From assembly GCA_009738435.1 (NCBI GenBank), contig CP046522.1, positions 527,249 through 591,248 of the forward strand: a DNA stretch of 64,000 nucleotides, in the 5' to 3' direction. The notes beneath the pieces are model-generated. The model saw only the letters and a program-made list of their open reading frames with translations, searched no databases and had not been told where the DNA came from. The translations under genes were made by a program, and so were the position numbers. The stretch is from Clostridium bovifaecis. GTDB taxonomy: Bacteria; Bacillota; Clostridia; Clostridiales; Clostridiaceae. Positions 1-7,493 of the stretch are shown here, one piece after another (position 1 is the stretch's first letter; each line of letters begins with the position of its first letter).

Positions 1-125
1 TATGAATAGCACCAAGTCAAATCAATATTTGAGGTATATTTCAATTAATAAAAGATTATATTTTCAAAATAATAAGCCAAACTATTATTGTTGAGTTCAA
101 TGATATATTAAAGGAGGAATTTTAA

Positions 126-329
126 ATGCCTACAGGAAATAAATTAGAGCAAGCATTAGCCGGCGCTAAAGGATTATCAGCACAATTAAAGACATTTGGA
201 TTAGATACTGATAATCAAGACGCTAAACAAATGTTTAATCAATTAGCTACAAACGTAGATAACGTAGCACAAGCACTTCAAGGAAGATTAGACTTTGTAA
301 AACAAGAAGAACCTCAATATAGAGGTTAG
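126..329 (+). CDS. DUF1657 small protein
   Basis: Encodes a 67-residue protein with no signal peptide or membrane segment. The pattern of an N-terminal helix (KLEQALAGAKGLSAQLKTF), a central AKQMFNQLA and a C-terminal LDFVKQEEPQYRG matches the DUF1657 family. Those proteins are found in spore-forming Firmicutes, often beside spoVA-type genes, and their biochemical function is unknown. An AAAGGAGG ribosome binding site lies just before the ATG. The gene stands alone here and is closed by a strong terminator, so no SpoVA partner is visible. A sporulation link is inference from family context only. Confidence 0.85.
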   Translation: MPTGNKLEQALAGAKGLSAQLKTFGLDTDNQDAKQMFNQLATNVDNVAQALQGRLDFVKQEEPQYRG

Positions 330-342
330 AAAAATCTTGCTG

Positions 343-400
343 CTCCTTTATTTGTTAAGAGGCCTTTTGGCTAATTAACAAGTAAGGGAGTTAATTTTTT
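343..400 (+). terminator. Rho-independent terminator after DUF1657 gene
   Basis: Arms CTCCTTTATTTGTTAA and TTAACAAGTAAGGGAG pair over 16 bp with two G-U pairs, an inner GGCC/GGCT stem and a TTTT loop. A run of six T follows at 395-400. Confidence 0.8.
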
Positions 401-452
401 ATAATGTTGAACTGTTAAATATGTTTTAGTTATAATAATTACATAAGATCTT

Positions 453-486
453 ACTTATAATTAAATAATAATATTTAATTATAAGT
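453..486. promoter_or_regulatory. Perfect AT-rich inverted repeat upstream of crp/fnr gene
   Basis: ACTTATAATTAAAT and its exact complement flank a 6-base AATAAT centre, about 60 bp before the regulator start. It has no T-run, so it is more likely an operator or promoter-region palindrome than a terminator. Its role is inferred from position only. Confidence 0.35.
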
Positions 487-543
487 ATTTAATAAGTAAG
501 AATTTATATAGCTATTAGTGATATGAATGAGAGGAATTAAGGG

Positions 544-1230
544 ATGATTAAGATAAAAAAAGAGGATTTATTAAAGATTCCTATGTTTTCGAAGCTTCAA
601 GAGGGCACTTTAGAAAGATTAACGGCCATTGCTTATAAAATTGATTTAAAAAAGGGAGAAAAATTATTTTTAGAAAGAGATAACGTAGATAATATATATG
701 TTGTTCTAAAAGGAAAAGTGAGTATGTATAGAAGTAATGAGGAGGGGCAAAAAAAAGTAGTATATATACTTGACGATGGACAGGCGATTAATGAAGTGAT
801 TCTTGATAGAAAACCTGCCTCTATAGGATGTGAAGCTTTCGAAGCTTCTCAAATAATAGCATTTCCTTGGGAAGAACTTTTAAATGTTATGGAAAATGAT
901 TTCAACCTAACTAAAGAAATGATGAATATGATGGCTAAAAAAATAAGAAGATTGTATCGGCAGTTAAAGAACACAGTACCTATTAAAATGGATAGGAAGG
1001 TAGCAGCAAAATTGTGGAAACTTTCACGAGATTATGGAATACCAGTTGAAGAGGGAACTTTAATAAATTTAAAGATAACTATAACATATCTAGCAGACAT
1101 GCTAGGTTCCCCAAGAGAAACTATATCAAGGTCTGTGAAGTCTTTAGAAGAAAAAGGATTAGTAAAATATAAAGATAGAAAGATGATAGTGGATACAGAA
1201 AGGCTAGCAAAGTATTATAGGGAATTATAA
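544..1230 (+). CDS. Crp/Fnr-family transcriptional regulator
   Basis: 228-residue regulator. The N-terminal cyclic-nucleotide-binding-like beta-barrel spans about residues 10-125 (FSKLQEGTLERLTAIAYKI, GEKLFLERDNVDNIYVVLKGKVSMYR). It is followed by a long dimerisation helix and a C-terminal winged helix at about 150-220, with recognition region ADMLGSPRETISRSVKSLEEKGLV. The N-terminal half has only one Cys (about residue 98), so an Fnr-type [4Fe-4S] sensor seems unlikely and the signal is unknown. It lies immediately upstream of the channel/asr genes and is closed by a terminator whose stem contains a perfect Crp-like palindrome. Similar palindromes precede the other redox genes up to 7.4 kb, so it is probably the local regulator of sulfite reduction (inference). 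Confidence 0.9.
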   Translation: MIKIKKEDLLKIPMFSKLQEGTLERLTAIAYKIDLKKGEKLFLERDNVDNIYVVLKGKVSMYRSNEEGQKKVVYILDDGQAINEVILDRKPASIGCEAFEASQIIAFPWEELLNVMENDFNLTKEMMNMMAKKIRRLYRQLKNTVPIKMDRKVAAKLWKLSRDYGIPVEEGTLINLKITITYLADMLGSPRETISRSVKSLEEKGLVKYKDRKMIVDTERLAKYYREL

Positions 1231-1244
1231 GTTTTTTATGAGTA

Positions 1245-1260
1245 TGTGATTTTTATGACG
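1245..1260. promoter_or_regulatory. Crp/Fnr-like half-conserved operator
   Basis: TGTGATTTTTATGACG, an imperfect copy of the TGTGAT-N4-ATCACA palindrome, placed 20 bp (about two helical turns) upstream of the perfect copy at 1265. Tandem phasing suggests cooperative binding before the FNT gene. Confidence 0.4.
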
Positions 1261-1291
1261 AGTATGTGATAAAAATCACATACTCTTTTTT
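1260..1291 (+). terminator. Terminator of crp/fnr gene, overlapping a Crp-like site
   Basis: Perfect 11-bp stem GAGTATGTGAT / ATCACATACTC with loop AAAA, followed by six T. This is a convincing intrinsic terminator whose stem is also a perfect TGTGA-N6-TCACA palindrome. Confidence 0.75.
1265..1280. promoter_or_regulatory. Perfect Crp-type operator TGTGATAAAAATCACA
   Basis: Fits the TGTGA-N6-TCACA Crp/Fnr-superfamily consensus exactly, 65 bp before the FNT start. Related copies occur at 5371, 5415 and 7362, each upstream of a redox gene. It may work as operator, terminator stem, or both. Confidence 0.55.
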
Positions 1292-1344
1292 GATTTTCAT
1301 TTATTATATAAGCTGTAGTGATTATCTGAAAGGAGAATTATGCT

Positions 1345-2112
1345 ATGTTTAGTGAAACAATTAACAAGGTTTCAGATGCATCAGAAGGTAAGAAAAACTT
1401 ATTAGAGAAGAGCAAAAGCAAGTACTTGATTTCATCAGCTTTAGCAGGTATGTATGTTGGATTTGGAATATTACTCATATTTACTATTGGAGGGTTACTA
1501 TCAAGTGTACAATCCCCTGCAACAAAAATAGTAATGGGCTTATCTTTTGCTATAGCTTTAAGTCTTGTAATTATGGCAGGGTCTGAATTGTTTACGGGAA
1601 ATAATATGGTAATGACTATAGGATTGCTTCAAAGAAGAGTGTCGTGGAAAGATACATCAAAAGTTTGGATTTACAGCTATATAGGAAATTTGATTGGCTC
1701 AGCAATACTAGCTGGAATATTTGTTTTAGCAGGGCTTGCAAAGGATTCCACAGCGGTATTCATATTGAAAACTTCAGCAGCAAAAATGTCTGCACCTTTT
1801 ATGCAGCTATTCATGAGAGGAATCTTATGTAATATATTAGTGTGTCTTGCTGTATGGTGTTCCTTTAAGTTAAAAGAAGATACAGCGAAGCTTGTGATGA
1901 TTTTCTTATGTTTGTTTGCTTTTATAACTTCAGGCTTTGAGCACAGTGTTGCAAATATGACATTATTATCAATAGGTTTAATGATTCCTCACACTGCAGC
2001 AGTGAGTTTAGGGGGATTTGCATATAACTTAGCTGCAGTAACTTTAGGAAATATGGTAGGTGGAATATTCTTTGTAGGATTTGCTTACTGGTTTATATCA
2101 AAAGACAAATAG
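1345..2112 (+). CDS. Formate/nitrite transporter family channel, probable hydrosulfide channel
   Basis: 255-residue integral membrane protein with six predicted hydrophobic segments, typical of the FNT (FocA/NirC/HSC) pentameric anion channels. Family motifs include AGMYVGFGILLIFTIGG, the GSELFTGNN loop and GFEHSVANM. An AAGGAG site precedes the ATG. In Clostridioides difficile an FNT protein encoded with asrABC is an HS- channel (HSC). The same placement directly ahead of asrABC here suggests it exports the sulfide made by AsrABC. Nitrite or formate transport cannot be excluded from sequence. It shares the asr control region with Crp-like sites. Confidence 0.88.
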   Translation: MFSETINKVSDASEGKKNLLEKSKSKYLISSALAGMYVGFGILLIFTIGGLLSSVQSPATKIVMGLSFAIALSLVIMAGSELFTGNNMVMTIGLLQRRVSWKDTSKVWIYSYIGNLIGSAILAGIFVLAGLAKDSTAVFILKTSAAKMSAPFMQLFMRGILCNILVCLAVWCSFKLKEDTAKLVMIFLCLFAFITSGFEHSVANMTLLSIGLMIPHTAAVSLGGFAYNLAAVTLGNMVGGIFFVGFAYWFISKDK

Positions 2113-2205
2113 AGTCTTTAGCTTCAGAGAGGGGTTTTATCTAAAACTTAGAGAATTTTACCGATGGACGTAGTAATCAGATAAATAGTGGAAGGTGGTA
2201 AAGCT

Positions 2206-3202
2206 ATGGGTATAAAATTGAATGTAGAAAAGTTTGATAACTATATAAAAGAGTTAAAAAAAGATTATAAAATATATGCTCCGGTTTTAATGGAAGGCAA
2301 GGGAACTTTTTCTGATACAGATACGGTTAGATATGCAGAGATAGACAGTATTAAAGAAGTAGTATTTGATAAAAAATCTAATTTTTCAGCTAAAGAGGTT
2401 GTGCTTCCTATTACTCAAACTTTATTTTACTTTACAGAAGACGCTTACATTGAACCAAAGCAAGAAGAAAAAGGGGTCCTAATATTTCTAAGAAGCTGCG
2501 ATATTCACGGATTAAAAAGGGTAGACGAGATTTATTTAAGGAATGGTGCAGAAGACCCATACTATAAAGCACTGCGCGAAAAAGTTAAATTTGTGCTAAT
2601 GGGCTGCGAAAATAGCTTTGAAAATTGCTTCTGTGTAAGTATGGAAAGTAACACAACAGACGAATATGATATATGTCAAAATGCAAGATGAAGAAGTATT
2701 TATGGATATAAAAAACGCTGATTTTAAAGCAGCATTTAAAGGAGAATCAATAGAGGTAACTCCAGATTTTATATACTCAAATGATACAGAAGTTAAAATA
2801 CCAGAAAACTTAGATCAAAGGGTAATGCATTCAGAAATGTGGAAGGAGTATTCAGCAAGATGTATAGCATGTGGAAAATGTAATTTTGTTTGCCCAACAT
2901 GTACATGCTTCACTATGCAAGATATATTCTACAAAGACAATCCTAAGAACGGTGAAAGAAGAAGAGTGTGGGCTTCTTGCCATGTCGACGGATACACAAC
3001 TATGGCTGGTGGGCACGGATTCCGTTATGAGAAAGGACAAAGAATGAGGTTTAAGGTTATGCACAAGGTTTATGATTTTAAGAAGAGATTTGGATATCAT
3101 ATGTGCATTGGCTGTGGAAGATGTGATGACGCCTGTCCGGAATATATTTCTTTCTCAAATTGTGTAAATAAATTGAACGATGCTATGAAAGAGGTGGAAT
3201 AA
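2206..3202 (+). pseudogene. asrA: Anaerobic sulfite reductase subunit A, single frameshift
   Basis: AsrA is the ferredoxin-like [4Fe-4S] subunit that passes electrons in the AsrABC sulfite-to-sulfide complex. The first frame (from ATG 2206, preceded by GGAAGGTGG) covers the N-terminal half including FLRSCDIHGLKR and CENSFENCFCVS, and stops at 2691. The second frame resumes from about 2672 with YVKMQDEEVFMDIKN and contains both cluster motifs, CIACGKCNFVCPTC and CIGCGRCDDACPEY. The total span is 3n+1 bases, so one surplus base in the GATATATG stretch near 2668-2674 restores a 331-residue protein of normal length. All motifs are intact, so this looks like either a sequencing error or a very recent lesion. 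The asrB ATG directly follows its stop codon. Confidence 0.88.
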
Positions 3203-3994
3203 ATGAGTAATATATATATGCCTATAAGATCTAAAATATTAAGTATAACTCCGCACACGGACATTGACTATACTTTCAGAATGGAATATCAAGGTGATGC
3301 AAAGCCAGGTCAGTTCTTTGAGGTTTCTATTCCAAAGTACGGTGAAGCTCCTATTTCGATATGCGAAATTGGTGATGGATATATAGATTTGACTATAAGA
3401 AGAGTAGGTGTGGTAACAGATGTTATTCATACTTTTTTCCCGGGAGATACTTTATTCTTAAGAGGACCTTATGGAAATGGATTTGATGTTACTCAATACG
3501 AAGACAAAGAAATTATAGTTGCAGCTGGTGGAACAGGGCTTGCACCAGTTAAAGGGATAGTAGATTATTTTGCACAGAATCCATATAAAGCGAAAAGTTT
3601 TAGATTGATTACAGGATTCAAATCTCCACAGGATATATTATTTAGAGAAAATATGAAGAAATGGGAAAGGACTGTTGATATTACTTTAACAGTAGATAAA
3701 GCAGAAGAGAGATACGAAGGAAATATAGGCTTAATAACTAAATACGTTGAAAACTTGCCTATAGAAAATCCTGCTGAAGCGCAATTGATAATAGTAGGAC
3801 CTCCTATAATGATGAAATTTACTATACCAGAGTTTATAAAAAGAGGAATTAAAGAAGAAAATATTACTGTTTCATATGAGAGAAAGATGTGCTGTGGAGT
3901 AGGTAAATGTGGTCACTGTAAAATAGATGACACATATATTTGTTTAGAAGGACCTGTATTTAACTACACTAAGGCCAAAGAATTAATAGACTAG
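3203..3994 (+). CDS. asrB: Anaerobic sulfite reductase subunit B (flavoprotein)
   Basis: 263-residue NAD(P)H-oxidising FAD/[2Fe-2S] subunit of AsrABC, related to PyrK and dihydroorotate dehydrogenase electron-transfer subunits. It has an FAD-binding barrel with the PGQFFEVS motif (about residues 30-100), a nucleotide-binding domain beginning IIVAAGGTGLAPVKG (about 108), a GPPIMMKF motif, and a C-terminal [2Fe-2S] cysteine set KMCCGVGKCGHCKIDD...C. The start ATG abuts the asrA stop, indicating translational coupling. It accepts electrons from NADH and hands them via AsrA to the siroheme subunit AsrC (family knowledge). Confidence 0.95.
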   Translation: MSNIYMPIRSKILSITPHTDIDYTFRMEYQGDAKPGQFFEVSIPKYGEAPISICEIGDGYIDLTIRRVGVVTDVIHTFFPGDTLFLRGPYGNGFDVTQYEDKEIIVAAGGTGLAPVKGIVDYFAQNPYKAKSFRLITGFKSPQDILFRENMKKWERTVDITLTVDKAEERYEGNIGLITKYVENLPIENPAEAQLIIVGPPIMMKFTIPEFIKRGIKEENITVSYERKMCCGVGKCGHCKIDDTYICLEGPVFNYTKAKELID

Positions 3995-4005
3995 GGGGGA
4001 GAAGC

Positions 4006-4968
4006 GTGAGCATGGATATAAATACTAAGGCTTTAAAGAAAAATGCTTTTAGAGTTACTAAGCATAGAGGAATAACTGCCCTAAGAGTTAGAGTTCCGGG
4101 AGGACATTTGCCAGTTCAGCATTTTGCTACCATACAAAAAATTGCTGATGAATATGGAAATGGAACTGTGCACATAACAACAAGGCAAGGATTTGAGATT
4201 CCAGGCATAGATATGAAGCATATGAAGGAAGTAAATGAGTTAATTCAACCTGTTATAGAAGGATTAGAAATAAATCAAATAGACCCTAACACAGGGTACC
4301 CAGCAGCAGGCACAAGAAACGTAGCGTCTTGCGTAGGTAACAATGTATGTCCATTTGCGAACTACAACACTACAGCACTTGCGCAAAGAATAGAGAAAGC
4401 AATTTTCCCTAATGACTATCATGTTAAGGTTGCGGTAACAGGGTGCCCAAATGACTGCATTAAAGCTAGAATGCACGACTTCGGAGTATTAGGAATGACA
4501 GAGCCTCAATACGACTCTTATAGATGCGTAGGTTGTCAAGCATGTGTAACAAATTGTAAAAAAAGAGCGACCGGAGCTCTTAAATTTGAAAACTTTAAAG
4601 TAGTTAGAGATCATGAAAAGTGCATCGGCTGCGGTGAATGTGTAGGAAAATGCCCAACTGGAGCCTGGACAAGAAGCAAAGAAAAATATTATAAGCTTGT
4701 TATAATGGGTAGAACGGGGAAAAAGAACCCAAGAATAGCGAAAGATTTTATAAAGTGGATAGACGAAGACAGCATAATTAAAATAATTTTAAACACTTAT
4801 GATTATATTCATGAATATATAGATAAAGATGCTCCAGGTGGAAAAGAGCATATAGGATATATAGTTGACAGAACTGGATTCCAAGAATTTAAAAAGTGGG
4901 CATTAAAGGATGTTAACTTACCAGAAATAGCAGAAGTTAAAGATAATATTTATTGGCACGAGAAATAA
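4006..4968 (+). CDS. asrC: Anaerobic sulfite reductase subunit C (siroheme)
   Basis: 320-residue catalytic subunit that reduces sulfite to sulfide. It shows the siroheme/[4Fe-4S] motif CVGNNVC (CX5C) and CPNDC (CX3C) at about residues 108-154, then a two-cluster ferredoxin insertion (CVGCQACVTNCKK and CIGCGECVGKCPT), and a C-terminal nitrite/sulfite-reductase fold. GTG at 4006 is preferred because GGGGGGA lies 5 bp upstream; ATG 4012 is the alternative. It is third in the asrABC operon, 11 bp after asrB. It is complete and carries all expected metal ligands. Confidence 0.95.
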   Translation: MSMDINTKALKKNAFRVTKHRGITALRVRVPGGHLPVQHFATIQKIADEYGNGTVHITTRQGFEIPGIDMKHMKEVNELIQPVIEGLEINQIDPNTGYPAAGTRNVASCVGNNVCPFANYNTTALAQRIEKAIFPNDYHVKVAVTGCPNDCIKARMHDFGVLGMTEPQYDSYRCVGCQACVTNCKKRATGALKFENFKVVRDHEKCIGCGECVGKCPTGAWTRSKEKYYKLVIMGRTGKKNPRIAKDFIKWIDEDSIIKIILNTYDYIHEYIDKDAPGGKEHIGYIVDRTGFQEFKKWALKDVNLPEIAEVKDNIYWHEK

Positions 4969-5016
4969 AAGCAGGTTAGAGCGACGAAGGTGCTAGGTTA
5001 GAACGTCAGAGTAAGA
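4969..5016. repeat. Partial GTTAGA-type intergenic repeat
   Basis: Two AGGTTAGA words (AGGTTAGAGCG and AGGTTAGAACG) between asrC and its terminator. It resembles one arm of the larger GTTAGA elements at 6484, 18274, 21671 and 55520. Confidence 0.4.
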
Positions 5017-5027
5017 TTTATATAACT

Positions 5028-5080
5028 TGGGTACAGGACACAATTTTTTTTATAAAAGTTGTGTCCTGTACCCATTTTTT
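5028..5080 (+). terminator. asrC terminator with 16-bp perfect stem
   Basis: TGGGTACAGGACACAA pairs exactly with TTGTGTCCTGTACCCA across a T/A-rich loop, followed by six T. The stem word is unusually GC-rich for this genome and resembles the GGTGCCAGGCACC-type palindrome at 53845. Confidence 0.8.
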
Positions 5081-5107
5081 CAGAGAGTGTAGGGAAACCT
5101 AAATTTT

Positions 5108-5296
5108 TTATTCTATTGTGATAGCTTCAACTGGGCATTGAGCTTCTGCATCCCTTGCATCATCGATATCTGAAGCTGAGATTTCTTCAGCAATGGCAGC
5201 TGCTTTGCCATCATTGTCAATGTAGAATACATGAGGACAAATCCCTTCACATAATCCACAGCCTATACAAGTATCTTTATTAACAAAACCTTTCAT
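5108..5296 (-). CDS. Single-cluster [4Fe-4S] ferredoxin
   Basis: 62-residue ferredoxin. CIGCGLCEGICP (Cys 10, 13, 16, 20) plus CPVEA near residue 54 supplies ligands for one [4Fe-4S] cluster; the second classical motif is absent, as in Bacillus/Thermotoga-type ferredoxins. AGGAGGTAT precedes the ATG. It is convergent with asrC and divergent from the flavoprotein at 5502. A Crp-like palindrome at 5371 sits 75 bp upstream, so it is probably co-regulated with sulfite reduction. It likely serves as a low-potential electron carrier for one of the neighbouring reductases (inference). Confidence 0.9.
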   Translation of the reverse strand: MKGFVNKDTCIGCGLCEGICPHVFYIDNDGKAAAIAEEISASDIDDARDAEAQCPVEAITIE

Positions 5297-5370
5297 AATT
5301 AAAATACCTCCTATATATTTGTGTATGTTTGCTATCTAATGGCATTATAATCCACATATGATAGAAGTAC

Positions 5371-5386
5371 AGTGATTTAAATCACA
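5371..5386. promoter_or_regulatory. Crp-type palindrome upstream of ferredoxin
   Basis: AGTGATTTAAATCACA contains the 14-bp perfect palindrome GTGATTTAAATCAC. It lies in the divergent ferredoxin/flavoprotein intergenic region and has the same core as the site at 1265. Confidence 0.5.
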
Positions 5387-5414
5387 AAATAAAATTTCTT
5401 GGGTAGATTTGGAA

Positions 5415-5430
5415 TGTAATTATTATCACG
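5415..5430. promoter_or_regulatory. Crp-type operator upstream of flavoprotein gene
   Basis: TGTAATTATTATCACG differs from the TGTGAT-N4-ATCAC core at one base. It is 72 bp before the ATG at 5502 and shares the trailing CGGAAA with the site at 7362. Confidence 0.4.
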
Positions 5431-5501
5431 GAAATACAGTTTTTAAAGGTCTATAATTTAAAATGAAGGCTTATGAAAATAGTAAAACAAGGAGGATAAG
5501 A

Positions 5502-6071
5502 ATGAGTAAGGAGAGAGTTAATTATAAAAAGATGTATTACGGATTCCCTATATTTTTTGTTAGCTTCTATGATGAACAGGGTGTTCCAAATATAACTACT
5601 ATATCATCATCTTTTTCATTGATGGATATGGTTTGTTTAGGATTTGGGAGTAAAGGATATGCTATAAATGAAATAAAAAAGGTTAAGGACTTTGTTATTA
5701 ATATACCTAATAGAAGCTTTATGAAGGAAATAGATTTCTGTGGATTTAATTCAGGTCGTGATTGCAACAAATTTGATGCAATGAACTTAACCCCTATAAA
5801 GTCAGAAGTGGTAAATGCACCTATAATTGAGGAATGCACTATAGCTATTGAATGTACTTTAACAGATATTATAGAGAGAGAGTATTATCGTGGTATTACT
5901 AACATACTGGCAAAGGTTAAAGGGAGAATAGTTTCCTCAGAGGCTTTAGATGAAGAGGGTAAGCTAAATTATGTAGAAGTGGACCCAGTATTATATGTTG
6001 GAGATAGTGCAAAACGTGTTTACAGATACACAGAAAAGGAAACAATAGATGAAGCAAAGTCATTTCTTTAA
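5502..6071 (+). CDS. Flavin reductase-like (flavoredoxin) FMN protein
   Basis: 190-residue protein of the flavin-reductase-like/flavoredoxin family (split-barrel FMN-binding domain), with YYGFPIFFVSFYDEQGVPNI and the typical FVINIPNRSFMKEIDFCG segment. Start chosen at ATG 5502 because AAGGAGGAT lies just upstream; an ATG at 5463 in frame has no such site. In sulfate reducers flavoredoxin feeds electrons toward sulfite reduction. Here it sits beside asrABC and another FMN protein, behind a Crp-like operator. Its physiological partner is not determined by sequence. Confidence 0.85.
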   Translation: MSKERVNYKKMYYGFPIFFVSFYDEQGVPNITTISSSFSLMDMVCLGFGSKGYAINEIKKVKDFVINIPNRSFMKEIDFCGFNSGRDCNKFDAMNLTPIKSEVVNAPIIEECTIAIECTLTDIIEREYYRGITNILAKVKGRIVSSEALDEEGKLNYVEVDPVLYVGDSAKRVYRYTEKETIDEAKSFL

Positions 6072-6110
6072 AAAAGGGATAACTGATATATAATAAGGAG
6101 GATAATAAAA

Positions 6111-6482
6111 ATGATTCCAGATAAGATGTTAGAAGTATTAAAACATGAAGGGGTAGTTGCTCTTGTTACAGAAGGAAAAGAAGGAGCTCATGTAGTTAAT
6201 ACATGGAATAGCTATATAAGGATTACAGAAGATGAAAGATTATTGCTTCCAGCAGGATACATGAACACTACTGAAGCTAATATACAACATAATGATAAGG
6301 TGTTAATAACAGTAGGTAGCAGAGAAGTACAGGGATTTAATGGGCCAGGAACGGGATTTTTAATAGATGGATCTGCTAAATTTGTAAAAGAAGGTTCCGA
6401 ATTTGATGAGATGAAACAAAGGTTTCCATGGGCTAGAGCCACTGTAGAGGTTACTATTAAGTCTGCTACTCAAACCCTGTAA
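6111..6482 (+). CDS. FMN-binding split-barrel protein (Desulfovibrio FMN-bp type)
   Basis: 123-residue PNPOx-like split-barrel protein. The motifs EVLKHEGVVALVT, HVVNTWNSYI, NGPGTGFLIDGSAKF and C-terminal ATVEVTIKSATQTL closely follow the small FMN-binding protein of Desulfovibrio vulgaris (about 122 residues). The family binds FMN as a small electron carrier or oxygen-responsive flavoprotein; the exact role is unsettled. It is 39 bp downstream of the flavoredoxin gene with its own AAGGAGG site, so probably in the same operon. Confidence 0.88.
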   Translation: MIPDKMLEVLKHEGVVALVTEGKEGAHVVNTWNSYIRITEDERLLLPAGYMNTTEANIQHNDKVLITVGSREVQGFNGPGTGFLIDGSAKFVKEGSEFDEMKQRFPWARATVEVTIKSATQTL

Positions 6483-6483
6483 G

Positions 6484-6585
6484 TGCAGGTTAGTAGGTTA
6501 GAGTGGATACAAAGGAAAAGTTATAGGTTATAAAAGTTAGAAGTTAGTACGTAACACTCTAACTTCTAACTTCTAACGTTGTGTT
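6484..6585. repeat. GTTAGA-type intergenic element
   Basis: Left part carries AGGTTAGTAGGTTAGAG and GTTAGAAGTTAG; right part carries the inverse CTAACTTCTAACTTCTAACG. The arms face each other around about 6532-6570. It lies between two convergent genes. See the repeat findings. Confidence 0.7.
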
Positions 6586-6592
6586 TTAAACC

Positions 6593-7270
6593 TTAACTTT
6601 TAGCCTTTTCAAAAAGGCTAGTTACATCTTCTTTAAACTTTTGGAAGCCAATTCTATCAATGAAAGGGCCTAGTTTTTCTCCAAATTCTGCAGTTTCATT
6701 GTAGTATTTCATTATCGCTTTTACCATAGTAAATGCATCATCTTCATCTAACTCTTCAGCTATTATGTCGGGAAGTCTTGGATAAAAGCCTGCACTTCCT
6801 CCAACAACTACAATATACCCAGGCTTATCGGCAATGACTCCGATATCCTTAGCATTCATACTTCCGCAAGCATTTTTACAGCCAGCTACACCTATCTTAG
6901 TTCTATTAGGAGCTTTAGTACCATAGAACTCTTTTTCGATTTTCATGCCTAGCTTAAGAGAATTTTGTTTTGCTCTTTTGCAAAATGCTGCAGGGCATAT
7001 CTCAACATTTTTCACAGAATAAGGTGAAAGTACTGCAGGCTCTAACCCTAGATCATCCCAAGCTTTATTAACGTCATCTTCTTTCAAACCTAGGATAGCA
7101 ATTCTTTGACCAGAGGTTATTTTAAGAGTTCCACTATATTTTTCAGCTACCTCTGCAAACTTTGTCAATATTTCCGGGGAAATAAATCCACCTGGGATTC
7201 TAGGAGTTATAGCATAAGTCCTTTTTTCATTTCTTACCTTTTGTAATGTAGCATATTTTGGTGAATTCAT
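6593..7270 (-). CDS. Small nitrite/sulfite reductase-like protein
   Basis: 225-residue protein related to the siroheme nitrite/sulfite reductase ferredoxin-like half-domains and to small sulfite reductases. The N-terminal half-domain has RTYAITPRIPGGFI and KITSGQRIAILGL. The cluster-binding region has CPAAFC and CKNACG (about residues 93 and 131), followed by a C-terminal IDRIGFQKF stretch that AsrC also ends with (VDRTGFQEF). The first cysteine pair is CX4C instead of the usual CX5C, so cofactor binding is not certain. AAGGAG precedes the ATG. A perfect Crp-like palindrome lies about 90 bp upstream. Confidence 0.85.
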   Translation of the reverse strand: MNSPKYATLQKVRNEKRTYAITPRIPGGFISPEILTKFAEVAEKYSGTLKITSGQRIAILGLKEDDVNKAWDDLGLEPAVLSPYSVKNVEICPAAFCKRAKQNSLKLGMKIEKEFYGTKAPNRTKIGVAGCKNACGSMNAKDIGVIADKPGYIVVVGGSAGFYPRLPDIIAEELDEDDAFTMVKAIMKYYNETAEFGEKLGPFIDRIGFQKFKEDVTSLFEKAKS

Positions 7271-7361
7271 ATATTAATTCTCCTTTGAAATATTAGTTAC
7301 TATTTATTATCATAATTATACAATAAAATAATAATTAAATTAAGTAACTTATGTTACATTT

Positions 7362-7377
7362 TGTGATAATTATCACG
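7362..7377. promoter_or_regulatory. Crp-type operator upstream of sulfite reductase-like gene
   Basis: TGTGATAATTATCACG contains the 14-bp perfect palindrome GTGATAATTATCAC, about 92 bp upstream of the divergent minus-strand reductase gene. It has the same core as 1265, 5371 and 5415. Confidence 0.5.
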
Positions 7378-7493
7378 GAAAAAATCCATTATATAAAACA
7401 TCTTTTATTTGGTAGAAAAAAAGAGAGTGCTATCTTATAATTATATAAGTATATAAAATGCAACTTTAAATATTATGCTTGGGAGGAAAGTCA

